Shown here: positions 9,101 through 15,156 of the stretch, piece by piece
Layout: each line of letters opens with the position of its first letter
Numbering within the stretch: position 1 is the stretch's first letter
Assembly: GCA_045661345.1 (NCBI GenBank)
Contig: JAZRFM010000032.1
Location: 1 to 64,000, forward strand
Length of the DNA: 64,000 bases
Direction of reading: 5' to 3'
DNA from: RUG12461 sp045661345
Lineage (GTDB): Bacteria; Bacillota; Clostridia; Lachnospirales; Lachnospiraceae
Notes under the pieces: generated by a model
Seen by the model: the letters and a program-made list of their open reading frames with translations, nothing else
Databases searched by the model: none
Told to the model about the DNA's origin: nothing
Made by a program: the position numbers and the translations under genes

Positions 9101-9360
9101 TCGCCCTGGGGCTGTCCGACACCGTTTCCCGGAATATCGGCGGTATCCAGATGGATGCCCTGTTTGTAGATGAAGGGTTCGGAACCCTTGACAGGAAATC
9201 CATCGAGGCTGCTATGGAAACGCTCCTGACCCTGACCGGAAGCAGCAAGCTGGTGGGGGTGATCAGCCACAGGGAGGAGCTGATTGAGAACATTCCGCAG
9301 CAGATCAGGGTGATCAAGACAAAGGATGGCAGCCGGATGATGATCGAATCGGGGATCTGA
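6178..9360 (+). CDS. sbcC: Exonuclease SbcCD, SMC-like ATPase subunit C
   Basis: SbcC is the Rad50-type partner of SbcD: an ATPase with two long coiled-coil arms joined at a zinc hook. Residues 36-43 are the Walker A GDTGAGKT, at the end of an N-terminal ABC half. Residues about 190-520 and 560-880 are glutamate- and lysine-rich coiled coil. CPVCG at 533-537 is the zinc hook. The C-terminal half has the ABC signature LSGGESFKAS near 963 and the Walker B/D-loop LFVDEGFGTLD near 995-1005. At 1060 residues it is full length. The ATG at 6178 lies inside the end of sbcD. Confidence 0.96.
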   Translation: MKPTKLIISAFGPYAGLVPEIRFDQFEEKGLFLISGDTGAGKTTIFDAICYALFGTTSGTYRDARNLRSEYADPDTESFVDFYFSHQGRACHVWRQPSYQRKKQRGSGVITEKEKAVLYQEGKTPVEGLTQVNGAVKDLLHIDEKQFKQIVMIAQGEFWELLNAKTEQRTEILRSIFLTGGYKNIEYKLKDRMDASFRIKNDAERSILQYFADVRADADSACREELEELQNRAGGSGSAWNLPELLSALERIIDADRKSLKETDRELSRAGEAFKENQEALATAETNNGFLERLLALQKEAGELEERKTRVEDLAGTLTRQKAATHEVNPAYVSWCAKCDELNQTREAIRKAEEEKERAVKTSEEKAGKLAEAEGRREELEELRILINKITEEEPRYRQREQLIKSLGGLQKTGEELREKEEKRKNREEALKSRMASLKETIADLKDRPAKLQGAQTEGKELANLLGAIADILGQQSRERDRKRKTLHENREKYQAAFAAYEEAVKARLEAERILGNCRAGILAKGLSEGEKCPVCGSTHHPALAKLPPQSMTEEKYEAFREREEHLQEAKAFANTEAEKAKTAVEALEEQMRTAIIVCLENGSLAMDSSGESLDDLLARLQTAKEKVEEKRRENEELVKTLEKECEFLLKAESELEDAAGKETEMLAEEKERLETERRETESAITEQTATLQALKGLRFEDWERAGAERTRSEAREKEITEHLHTASEEQKKAENALVAIDAEIRTLQSNLEKQKTDEQSLREALETQLTAHGFGTEEEMRQFVVDREELSQAEEQVNQYRQAVAANQKQLAQAKADAAGKKPVDVEALRAACIAMEAQVNEIREVRNAVANRIANNQEKQKNMLSRQKEYEDAKKENGICRRLYDLVKGTTGNGKITLEQYIQAAGFDGIIAAANRRLLPMSEGQYELFRQEDSLGKKSNNFLDLEVLDHYTGHRRPVGNLSGGESFKASLSLALGLSDTVSRNIGGIQMDALFVDEGFGTLDRKSIEAAMETLLTLTGSSKLVGVISHREELIENIPQQIRVIKTKDGSRMMIESGI

Positions 9361-9397
9361 GTCCTTTGCTTTGACCAACAAAAAAGGTAAAAAAAGA

Positions 9398-9428
9398 TTG
9401 CCAACTCCGCAGCTCATTCGTATATAAT
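9398..9428 (+). promoter_or_regulatory. Promoter of double-glycine peptide gene A
   Basis: TTGCCA (9398-9403) and TATATA (9421-9426, or TATAAT at 9423-9428) with 17 bases between the first two. The last bases of the spacer are CATTCG. The pattern TGCCA, 11 bases, CATTCGTATA recurs exactly upstream of the second leader-peptide gene (36831-36856). Confidence 0.7.
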
Positions 9429-9478
9429 GATAGAAAACCTGTACAAGGTGTATGGGCTAAAGACAGGAGGTGTGGAAT

Positions 9479-9670
9479 ATGAAGCTTACAGAGGAACTGA
9501 AAAGGCAACTGGCAGGCGCCAGGAACGCGGAAGAGGCCGGCATGATTCTGAACAATACCAGAAAAGACGTGGAGGCTGCCGGGATTATCCTGGACGATGA
9601 GGATCTGGAGCAGGTGACGGGCGGGGTCAGACCCGACGTCCCGGTGATTACCTTCCGTCCCAGAATCTAA
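9479..9670 (+). CDS. Small double-glycine-leader peptide (RiPP or bacteriocin-type precursor candidate)
   Basis: The 63-residue product has an acidic, helical leader that begins MKLTEELKRQ and ends LDDEDLEQVTGG (residues 38-49). A 14-residue tail, VRPDVPVITFRPRI, follows. A leader ending in a double glycine after an L-x-x-V pattern is typical of peptides cut and exported by C39-peptidase ABC transporters. The tail has no Cys or Ser and only one Thr, so classical lanthionine chemistry is not possible there. The ATG at 9479 is eight bases after AGGAGG (9465-9470); a GTG at 9470 overlaps that site and is less likely. It has its own promoter and terminator and no maturation or export gene nearby. 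Function is inferred from leader form only. Confidence 0.72.
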   Translation: MKLTEELKRQLAGARNAEEAGMILNNTRKDVEAAGIILDDEDLEQVTGGVRPDVPVITFRPRI

Positions 9671-9683
9671 AACCCGGATTTTC

Positions 9684-9723
9684 GCGGTGGAAACCCTTTC
9701 ATCAGCGTTTCCCCGCATTTTTT
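9684..9723 (+). terminator. Terminator of peptide gene A
   Basis: GCGG and GGAAAC (9684-9694) pair with GTTTCC and CCGC (9707-9716) with one mismatch, followed by ATTTTTT. The loop contains CTTTCATCA. Confidence 0.75.
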
Positions 9724-9727
9724 GTGC

Positions 9728-9756
9728 TTGCATTCCCGGGGAAGCTGTGGTAAAAT
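9728..9756 (+). promoter_or_regulatory. Promoter of rplS
   Basis: TTGCAT (9728-9733) and TAAAAT (9751-9756) are exactly 17 bases apart, giving a leader of about 108 bases before rplS. Confidence 0.75.
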
Positions 9757-9762
9757 GCTCAC

Positions 9763-9870
9763 GTTGCGATAAACGCGATGGTCCGCTGGAGCAGATGCTC
9801 TAAGAACGTCCAGAATACCAATCGCCGCAGGGAGGGCATTCCTGTGGTGTTCGAAAGAAGGAGCAGTAAA
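9763..9870 (+). ncRNA. Structured rplS leader RNA (L19 leader candidate)
   Basis: The transcript before rplS contains a nine-pair hairpin, CCGCAGGGA (9825-9833) with TTCCTGTGG (9839-9847), extended by AATA/TGTT pairs after an internal loop. Firmicutes are known to carry an autoregulatory L19 leader at this place. I see structure and position that fit, but did not verify the Rfam consensus. Confidence 0.5.
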
Positions 9871-10224
9871 ATGAATGCAGGAGAGATCATCAAAAGCATC
9901 GAGGATGCAGAGCTGAAGCAGGAGATCCCGGAGTTTCACGTGGGTGATACCGTAAAGGTACACGCCGTGATCAAGGAAGGAAACCGCGAGAGAATCCAGG
10001 TCTTTGAAGGAACGGTTCTGAAGAGACAGGGAGGCAGTAACCGCGAGACGTTTACCGTTCGGAAGTTTTCCAACGGTGTCGGTGTCGAGAAAACCTGGCC
10101 GCTGCATTCGCCCCACGTCAGCAAGATCGAAGTGGTGCGGAAGGGTAAGGTACGCCGGGCAAAACTGAACTACTTAAGAGGTCGCGTCGGAAAACGTGCG
10201 AAGGTCAAAGAGGTAGTAAGATAA
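9871..10224 (+). CDS. rplS: 50S ribosomal protein L19
   Basis: The 117-residue protein is full length for L19, a large-subunit protein at the interface with the 30S subunit. Recognisable stretches are FHVGDTVKVHAVIKEGNRER, IQVFEGTVLKRQG, TFTVRKFSNGVGVEKTWPLH and the basic C-terminus RRAKLNYLRGRVGKRAKVKE. The ATG at 9871 has AAGGAGC at 9858-9864; in-frame codons upstream (to 9778) lie in the structured leader and are not coding. It has its own promoter and a strong terminator, so lepB and later genes probably depend partly on readthrough. Confidence 0.97.
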   Translation: MNAGEIIKSIEDAELKQEIPEFHVGDTVKVHAVIKEGNRERIQVFEGTVLKRQGGSNRETFTVRKFSNGVGVEKTWPLHSPHVSKIEVVRKGKVRRAKLNYLRGRVGKRAKVKEVVR

Positions 10225-10243
10225 CGTCACGAAGGAATCGGAG

Positions 10244-10287
10244 AAAAAATGCGCGATGGATCAAAAGATCCGTACGCGCATTTTTTT
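10244..10287 (+). terminator. Strong terminator after rplS
   Basis: AAAAAATGCGCG (10244-10255) pairs with CGCGCATTTTTT (10275-10286), enclosing an inner stem GGATC-AAAA-GATCC (10258-10271). A false in-frame ATG at 10249 for lepB lies inside the first arm. Confidence 0.9.
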
Positions 10288-10341
10288 AGGGAAAGACTGA
10301 TTGATCAGTTCCCTAAATCGTTCCGGGCAAAGAGGGAAGGA

Positions 10342-10929
10342 ATGAGACGCAGAAAAGGCGGCCTGAATTTTAACCGAAGCCATGAAAAAAAGAAGATCAA
10401 TTTTTCGGTGGTGCGAGAAGTACTGACCTGGGTGGTCGAGATCGCCATCGTCCTGGTACTGGCCTTTGTGCTGGTCTATTTTATCGGACTGCGGACAAGC
10501 GTGATCGGCAGATCCATGGAACCGACGCTGAGAGGGACAGATGAGATTCTGGTGGATCGTTTTGTGTACAGGCTCACAGATCCGCGTCAGGACGACGTTG
10601 TCGTTTTTTTGCCCAACGGCAATGAAAAATCGCATTACTATGTGAAGCGCGTGATCGCGGTGCCCGGTGATACGGTGCAAATCGACAACGGCACGATTTT
10701 TGTCAACGGTGAAGAGTATCAGGGCAAGCTGGAGTATGAGGCCGTGACGGATCCGGGGATCGCAGGGAATGAGATCACGCTGGGTCCCGATGAATTCTTT
10801 GTGCTGGGCGATAATCTGGACAGCAGTGAAGACAGCCGCTATGCCAACATCGGAAATATCAGCAAGGAATATATCATCGGAAAGGCCTGGGCCATCATCA
10901 AGCCGAGGACACGCATGGGGATTATCTGA
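10342..10929 (+). CDS. lepB: Signal peptidase I
   Basis: This membrane-bound serine protease removes signal peptides from exported proteins. One transmembrane helix (about residues 28-48, VVEIAIVLVLAFVLVYFIGL) follows a basic N-terminus. The catalytic Ser58 is in GRSMEPTL and the general-base Lys102 is in YYVKRVIAVPGD. The later motif GDNLDSSEDSRY is also present. The start at 10342 has a purine-rich AGAGGGAAGG just before it. The longer reading from 10249 would begin inside the rplS terminator. The gene ends at 10929 and ylqF starts on the next base, so they are tightly linked. Confidence 0.95.
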   Translation: MRRRKGGLNFNRSHEKKKINFSVVREVLTWVVEIAIVLVLAFVLVYFIGLRTSVIGRSMEPTLRGTDEILVDRFVYRLTDPRQDDVVVFLPNGNEKSHYYVKRVIAVPGDTVQIDNGTIFVNGEEYQGKLEYEAVTDPGIAGNEITLGPDEFFVLGDNLDSSEDSRYANIGNISKEYIIGKAWAIIKPRTRMGII

Positions 10930-11769
10930 ATGGACGTGCAATGGTATCCGGGCCACATGACGAAGGCAAAGCGGGAAATGCAAAGCGACCTGAAGCTTGT
11001 GGACCTGATCATCGAAATTGTGGATGCGCGGATCCCGCGCTCCAGCCGCAATCCGGACATTTCGGAGCTGGGGAAGCAAAAAGCGCGGATGATCCTTTTG
11101 AACAAAGCGGATCTGGCGGATCCTGGCGTGACGGAGCGCTGGAAGCAATGGTTTGCGGAGCAGGGGTACTCCGTCGCCTCCGCGGATGCGCGGGCAAACC
11201 ACAGCCTGAAGGAAGTACGCTCCGCAATTGATGCCGCCTGCCGGGAGAAATTGGAGCGGGACCGGAAGCGGGGGATCATGAATCGCCCGATCCGTGCCAT
11301 GGTGGCGGGCATTCCCAATATCGGCAAGTCCACCTTTATCAATTCTTTCGCAGGAAAGGCGGTGGCGAAGACCGGCAATAAACCGGGCATCACCAAGGGG
11401 CGGCAGTGGATCCGGCTGGATAAGCGTGTCGAGCTTCTGGACACACCCGGGATCCTGTGGCCGAAATTTGAGGACAGAACGGTGGGACTTTACCTTGCGC
11501 TGACGGGGTCCATCAGGGAGGAGATTCTGGATGCGGAGGCGCTGTCTCTGCAGCTGATTACCCTGCTGCAGACGGCTTATCCGGGGATGCTGGATCAAAA
11601 GTACACAGCGGTGGAATCGGAAAAGCCCGAGGAGACCCTGCGCAAAATTGCCGAAAACAGAGGCTGTCAAAAGAAAGGAAATGAGATAGACTATAGCAGA
11701 GCAGAGCGGCTCCTTCTGGATGATTTCAGAAACGGAAGGGTCGGGAGAGTTTCTTTGGAGACACCTTGA
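10930..11769 (+). CDS. ylqF: Ribosome biogenesis GTPase YlqF/RbgA
   Basis: RbgA is a GTPase needed for late 50S subunit assembly in Firmicutes. It is circularly permuted: the G4 motif LLNKADL (about 56-62) comes before G1 GIPNIGKST (about 125-133), and then G3 DTPGILWP (about 173-180). The N-terminus MDVQWYPGHMTKAKREM is the family signature. The C-terminal helical region (about 200-279) binds rRNA. The 279-residue length is normal. It starts directly after lepB and is followed by rnhB 12 bases later, as in Bacillus, where the order is lepB-like, ylqF, rnhB. Confidence 0.96.
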   Translation: MDVQWYPGHMTKAKREMQSDLKLVDLIIEIVDARIPRSSRNPDISELGKQKARMILLNKADLADPGVTERWKQWFAEQGYSVASADARANHSLKEVRSAIDAACREKLERDRKRGIMNRPIRAMVAGIPNIGKSTFINSFAGKAVAKTGNKPGITKGRQWIRLDKRVELLDTPGILWPKFEDRTVGLYLALTGSIREEILDAEALSLQLITLLQTAYPGMLDQKYTAVESEKPEETLRKIAENRGCQKKGNEIDYSRAERLLLDDFRNGRVGRVSLETP

Positions 11770-11781
11770 CGGGAGAAGGGC

Positions 11782-12570
11782 ATGCATAAGAGCATTTCAG
11801 AGATAAGAGCGATTTTTCAGGCAGCGGACATGAAAGAGCTGCCTTCTTTCATTGCGGAATATGAAAGCGACAGCAGAAGCGGTGTACAGTCCGTGATTCT
11901 CCGGGCGAAGAAACAGCTTCTTGCGCTGGAAAAGGAAAAGGCGCGCATGGAGAAGCTGAAGGAATATGAACGGAAATATGCGGATTGTGCTTTGATCTGC
12001 GGCATCGATGAGGTCGGACGGGGACCTCTCGCGGGACCCGTGGTGGCAGGGGCGGTCATACTGCCGAAGGATTGCGGGATTCTCTACATCAATGACTCCA
12101 AAAAGCTTTCCCCGGAGAAACGGGAGGAGCTGGATCGGGCGATCCGTGCAGAGGCAGTTGCCGTCGGCATCGGCGAGGCCTCTCCCCGGCGGATTGATGA
12201 GATCAATATCCTGAACGCCACCTACGAAGCGATGCGGCAGGCCATTAAGCTCCTCGGCGTCACACCCGATATATTATTAAACGACGCGGTGACGATCCCG
12301 GAGGTGCCGATCCGGCAGGTGCCGATCATCAAGGGAGATGCCAAAAGCATCTCCATCGGTGCGGCCTCTATTGTGGCGAAGGTCTACCGGGACAATCTCA
12401 TGGTGGAGCTGGATGCAGAATATCCGGCGTACGGATTCGCGTCCAACAAAGGGTATGGCGCGGCTGCCCATATCGAGGCCCTGAAAACCCATGGCCCCTG
12501 CCCGATCCACCGGAGAAGCTTTATCAAAAACTTTATTTCGGGAAACGTTGATGAAACCCCGTTTCCTTGA
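11782..12570 (+). CDS. rnhB: Ribonuclease HII
   Basis: RNase HII cuts the RNA strand of RNA-DNA hybrids, including single ribonucleotides left in DNA. The active-site motif CGIDEVGRGPLAGPV is at about 73-87, with the metal ligands Asp76 and Glu77. YINDSKKLS (about 102-110) supplies the third acidic residue, and IIKGDAKSISIGAASIVAKV is the fourth conserved block. The first 70 residues form the helical N-terminal extension typical of Firmicute RNase HII. The ATG at 11782 has GGGAGAAGG before it. Confidence 0.96.
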   Translation: MHKSISEIRAIFQAADMKELPSFIAEYESDSRSGVQSVILRAKKQLLALEKEKARMEKLKEYERKYADCALICGIDEVGRGPLAGPVVAGAVILPKDCGILYINDSKKLSPEKREELDRAIRAEAVAVGIGEASPRRIDEINILNATYEAMRQAIKLLGVTPDILLNDAVTIPEVPIRQVPIIKGDAKSISIGAASIVAKVYRDNLMVELDAEYPAYGFASNKGYGAAAHIEALKTHGPCPIHRRSFIKNFISGNVDETPFP

Positions 12571-12582
12571 GAAAGGACTTCC

Positions 12583-14457
12583 ATGCAGATAACCGATGCC
12601 CTTGGCAGGTACAATACGAATATGACGCCGGGCGGTTCCACCGGCAGTGCCCCGGTGCAAAAAGAGCAGCCGGCTCAAAGCGGCGACCGGACCGGAGGGC
12701 TCTCCCAGCTTCAGGCAGGGCAGGTCTTTGAGGGAACCGTGGGGAATATCAAAAACGGTCAGGTACAGCTGCAGCTGTCAAACGGGGCCACGATCTCTGC
12801 GCGGCTGGGGGGCAATGTGCCGCTTCAGCAGGGGCAGTCTCTTTTTTTTGAAGTGAAATCCAATGAGGGCGGTACCGTTGAGATCAAGCCCTTTGATACC
12901 GCAGGGGGACTTGCAAACCCGACGATCCTTTCGGCGCTGGATGCGGCGGGACTTTCCGCCACGCCGGATCATATGAAGATGGTGCAGACCCTGATGCAGG
13001 AGCAGATGTCCATCGACAGGCAGTCCCTCGGAAACATGGCGCGTCTGATCAGCAGCAATCCGGGTATTTCGCCCTCGACCCTGATCGAAATGACGAAGCT
13101 CGGATTTCCCATTTCCGACGAGATGGCGGCGCAGTTTGAAAATTACAAGACGGACTCCTACCAGATCCTGAATAAGATGAATGAGATTCTGGAGAGTGTC
13201 ACCAGTACCCTTGGGGGAGAGGAAACCGGGGGGGAAGAAGCGCTTGCGTTGAATGATAAGCTCCTGCAGATCCTGACCGGCGGGGAAAATCCGGCGGGTC
13301 CCGGCACTGCCGGCGTACAGGAAGAAGAGGCAGCAGCGCAGGGAAACGCACCCGGCGTACAGGGAGAGGAAGCCGCAGCGCAGGGAAACGCGCCCGGTAT
13401 ACAGGGAGAGGAAGCCGCAGCACGGGGAAACGCGTCCGGTGTACAGGGAGAGGAAGCCGCAGTACAGGCGAAGGCTGCCGGCATGCCGTCAGAGGTTTCC
13501 CCGGCGCAGGAGCAGACGAAGGGGGCAGAAGAAGCCGCAGCGCAGGGGAGGGCCGCCTCGCCTGATGACCCGGCGGCACAGAAGGGCGCTTTCGAACCGC
13601 TGACCCGGGAAGATCCGGCGTCAAAAGCCCTTGCAGACGGATCGCTTCGGGGGACGCTGACCAAGGAGGAAATGCAGGATCTCGTGAAAAACCTGAAGAT
13701 CCTGGATCAGAACGGTACCCTTTCCAAAGCGGGACTGTCCTTTGATCTGTCTGCGGAGGAATTTGCAAAAAGGCTGAATGCGGGACTGCAGGAGCTGAAG
13801 AACCCGGATGAGTCGGCGCTGAAGAATCTGCTGTCCGGGAAGGGGTATCTCCATGTGCTGCAGGAGATGACGAAGCAGCAGTGGACCGTAAAGCCCGAAC
13901 AGCTGAGCGGAGACCGCATGAAGGATCTCTACGAAAATCTGGACCGCCAGATGCGGCAGACCGAGACGATGCTCCGGGAGATGGGACTCAAGGACACGGA
14001 GCTTGCAAAGTCCGTGGCGGATCTGAAAAACAATCTGGAGTTTATGGATCTCGTGAATCAGAATTACACCTATCTCCAGATTCCGCTGCAGTTTCAGAAC
14101 CAGACGGCCCACAGCGACCTGTATGTTTTTACCAACAAAAAAAATCTGCAGGATCCGGATGCGGAGCTGACGGCGTTTCTGCATCTGGATATGGAGCATC
14201 TGGGCGCTACCGATGTGTCCGTGCGCATGAAGAACCGCTCCGTGAACACCAAATTTTATATGGAGGATGACGCGGCCTTTGACCTGGTGATGGCGCATGC
14301 GGATGAGCTGGCAAAGCGTCTGGAGGAAAAGGGCTATGACTGCAAAATCGAGGCAGTCAATGATGCGAAAGAGATGAACCCCGTAAACGATTTTCTGAAG
14401 CAGGGACAGAATGCCGGACAGATGATCCACCGGTATTCCTTTGACATCAAGGCGTGA
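12583..14457 (+). CDS. FliK-like (YlqG-type) protein with a 14-residue tandem repeat
   Basis: The order rnhB, this gene, then a FlhB-like gene matches rnhB-ylqG-ylqH of Bacillus subtilis. The 624-residue protein has an N-terminal region (about 1-220; FEGTVGNIKNGQVQLQLSNG looks like a small beta domain), then an alanine/glutamine-rich low-complexity part, then a C-terminal domain (about 480-600, LTAFLHLDMEHLGATDVSVR) that resembles the hook-length-control domain of FliK. There is no signal peptide or membrane helix. Residues about 245-300 are four tandem 14-residue repeats. No flagellar or secretion gene lies in the window. Function outside flagella is unknown; pairing with the FlhB-like gene suggests they act together. 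Confidence 0.7.
   Translation: MQITDALGRYNTNMTPGGSTGSAPVQKEQPAQSGDRTGGLSQLQAGQVFEGTVGNIKNGQVQLQLSNGATISARLGGNVPLQQGQSLFFEVKSNEGGTVEIKPFDTAGGLANPTILSALDAAGLSATPDHMKMVQTLMQEQMSIDRQSLGNMARLISSNPGISPSTLIEMTKLGFPISDEMAAQFENYKTDSYQILNKMNEILESVTSTLGGEETGGEEALALNDKLLQILTGGENPAGPGTAGVQEEEAAAQGNAPGVQGEEAAAQGNAPGIQGEEAAARGNASGVQGEEAAVQAKAAGMPSEVSPAQEQTKGAEEAAAQGRAASPDDPAAQKGAFEPLTREDPASKALADGSLRGTLTKEEMQDLVKNLKILDQNGTLSKAGLSFDLSAEEFAKRLNAGLQELKNPDESALKNLLSGKGYLHVLQEMTKQQWTVKPEQLSGDRMKDLYENLDRQMRQTETMLREMGLKDTELAKSVADLKNNLEFMDLVNQNYTYLQIPLQFQNQTAHSDLYVFTNKKNLQDPDAELTAFLHLDMEHLGATDVSVRMKNRSVNTKFYMEDDAAFDLVMAHADELAKRLEEKGYDCKIEAVNDAKEMNPVNDFLKQGQNAGQMIHRYSFDIKA
13315..13482 (+). repeat. Four tandem 42-base repeats inside the FliK-like gene
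   Basis: Units at 13315-13356, 13357-13398, 13399-13440 and 13441-13482 each encode a version of VQGEEAAAQGNAPG. The first and last copies are the most diverged. The unit length is a multiple of three, so copy-number change would keep the frame. Confidence 0.95.
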
Positions 14458-14466
14458 GGTTGACGG

Positions 14467-14760
14467 ATGGCGGAGAGCGGAAGAAAAGACAAAGAAAAAA
14501 CAGCGGTGGCGCTGGCCTATATCCCCGGAGAACGTGCACCGAAGATCCTTGCCACAGGGAAGGGCGCCATCGCCGAGCGTATCATTGAGGTGGCGGAAGA
14601 AAATGACGTGCCCCAGTACACGGATTCGGAGCTGGCGGAGACTCTGAGCAAGCTGGAGATCGGGGAGATGATCCCGCCGGAGCTTTATGAAGTGGTGGCA
14701 GAGATCCTTGTGTTTGTCAACGATATGGATAAACTACGGTCCAAGCTGGGTGCGTCATGA
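14467..14760 (+). CDS. FlhB-like (YlqH-type) C-terminal-domain protein
   Basis: This 97-residue protein corresponds to the part of FlhB/YscU that lies after the autocleavage site. AVALAYIPGERAPKILATGK aligns with the segment following NPTHY in FlhB, and IPPELYEVVAEILVFVNDMD matches its end. The NPTH cleavage motif and the membrane domain are both absent, so it is a stand-alone version of the substrate-specificity switch domain. In flagella that domain interacts with FliK, and here the gene directly follows a FliK-like gene by nine bases. Its stop overlaps the yraN start (ATGA). Bacillus YlqH is the likely counterpart; its role is unknown. Confidence 0.85.
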   Translation: MAESGRKDKEKTAVALAYIPGERAPKILATGKGAIAERIIEVAEENDVPQYTDSELAETLSKLEIGEMIPPELYEVVAEILVFVNDMDKLRSKLGAS

Positions 14761-15125
14761 ATAAGCGGAAGCAGGGAGAAGACAAGGAGGCGCTTGCGGC
14801 AGCCTTTCTGGAGGATGCCGGATTTCATATCCTGGAGCGGAATTTTCGCTGCAGGTTGGGGGAGATCGACCTGATCGCAAAGGAAGCGTCGGCTTTTGTT
14901 TTTGTAGAGGTAAAATACCGCGGGACCCATAAGGCCGGATACCCGGAGGAAGCGGTGGATCAAAGGAAGCAGCGCAGGATCGGAAGGGTGGCGCTTTACT
15001 ATCTGACCACCAGGGTCAAGCGGACAGATGTGCCGTGCCGGTTTGATGTGGTCGCCATAGACGGCGGCAGGATCCGGCATCACAGGAATGCGTTTCCCCT
15101 CAGCCCGGGCATTTTCCCTGGATAG
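14757..15125 (+). CDS. yraN: YraN family (UPF0102) endonuclease-like protein
   Basis: The 122-residue protein has the YraN pattern: a helical start with AAAFLEDAGFHILERNFRCR, then GEIDLIAKE and FVFVEVKYR, where the Asp, Glu and Lys correspond to the restriction-endonuclease-like PD-(D/E)xK core. QRKQRRIGRVALYYL and RFDVVAID complete the family. The cellular role is not settled; a Holliday-junction-type or DNA-processing nuclease has been proposed on fold alone. The start overlaps the stop of the FlhB-like gene by four bases. The position after rnhB and ylqH is conserved in Firmicutes. Confidence 0.92.
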   Translation: MNKRKQGEDKEALAAAFLEDAGFHILERNFRCRLGEIDLIAKEASAFVFVEVKYRGTHKAGYPEEAVDQRKQRRIGRVALYYLTTRVKRTDVPCRFDVVAIDGGRIRHHRNAFPLSPGIFPG

Positions 15126-15156
15126 CAGGCAGGAAAAACATGGATCAAAAGTGCGG

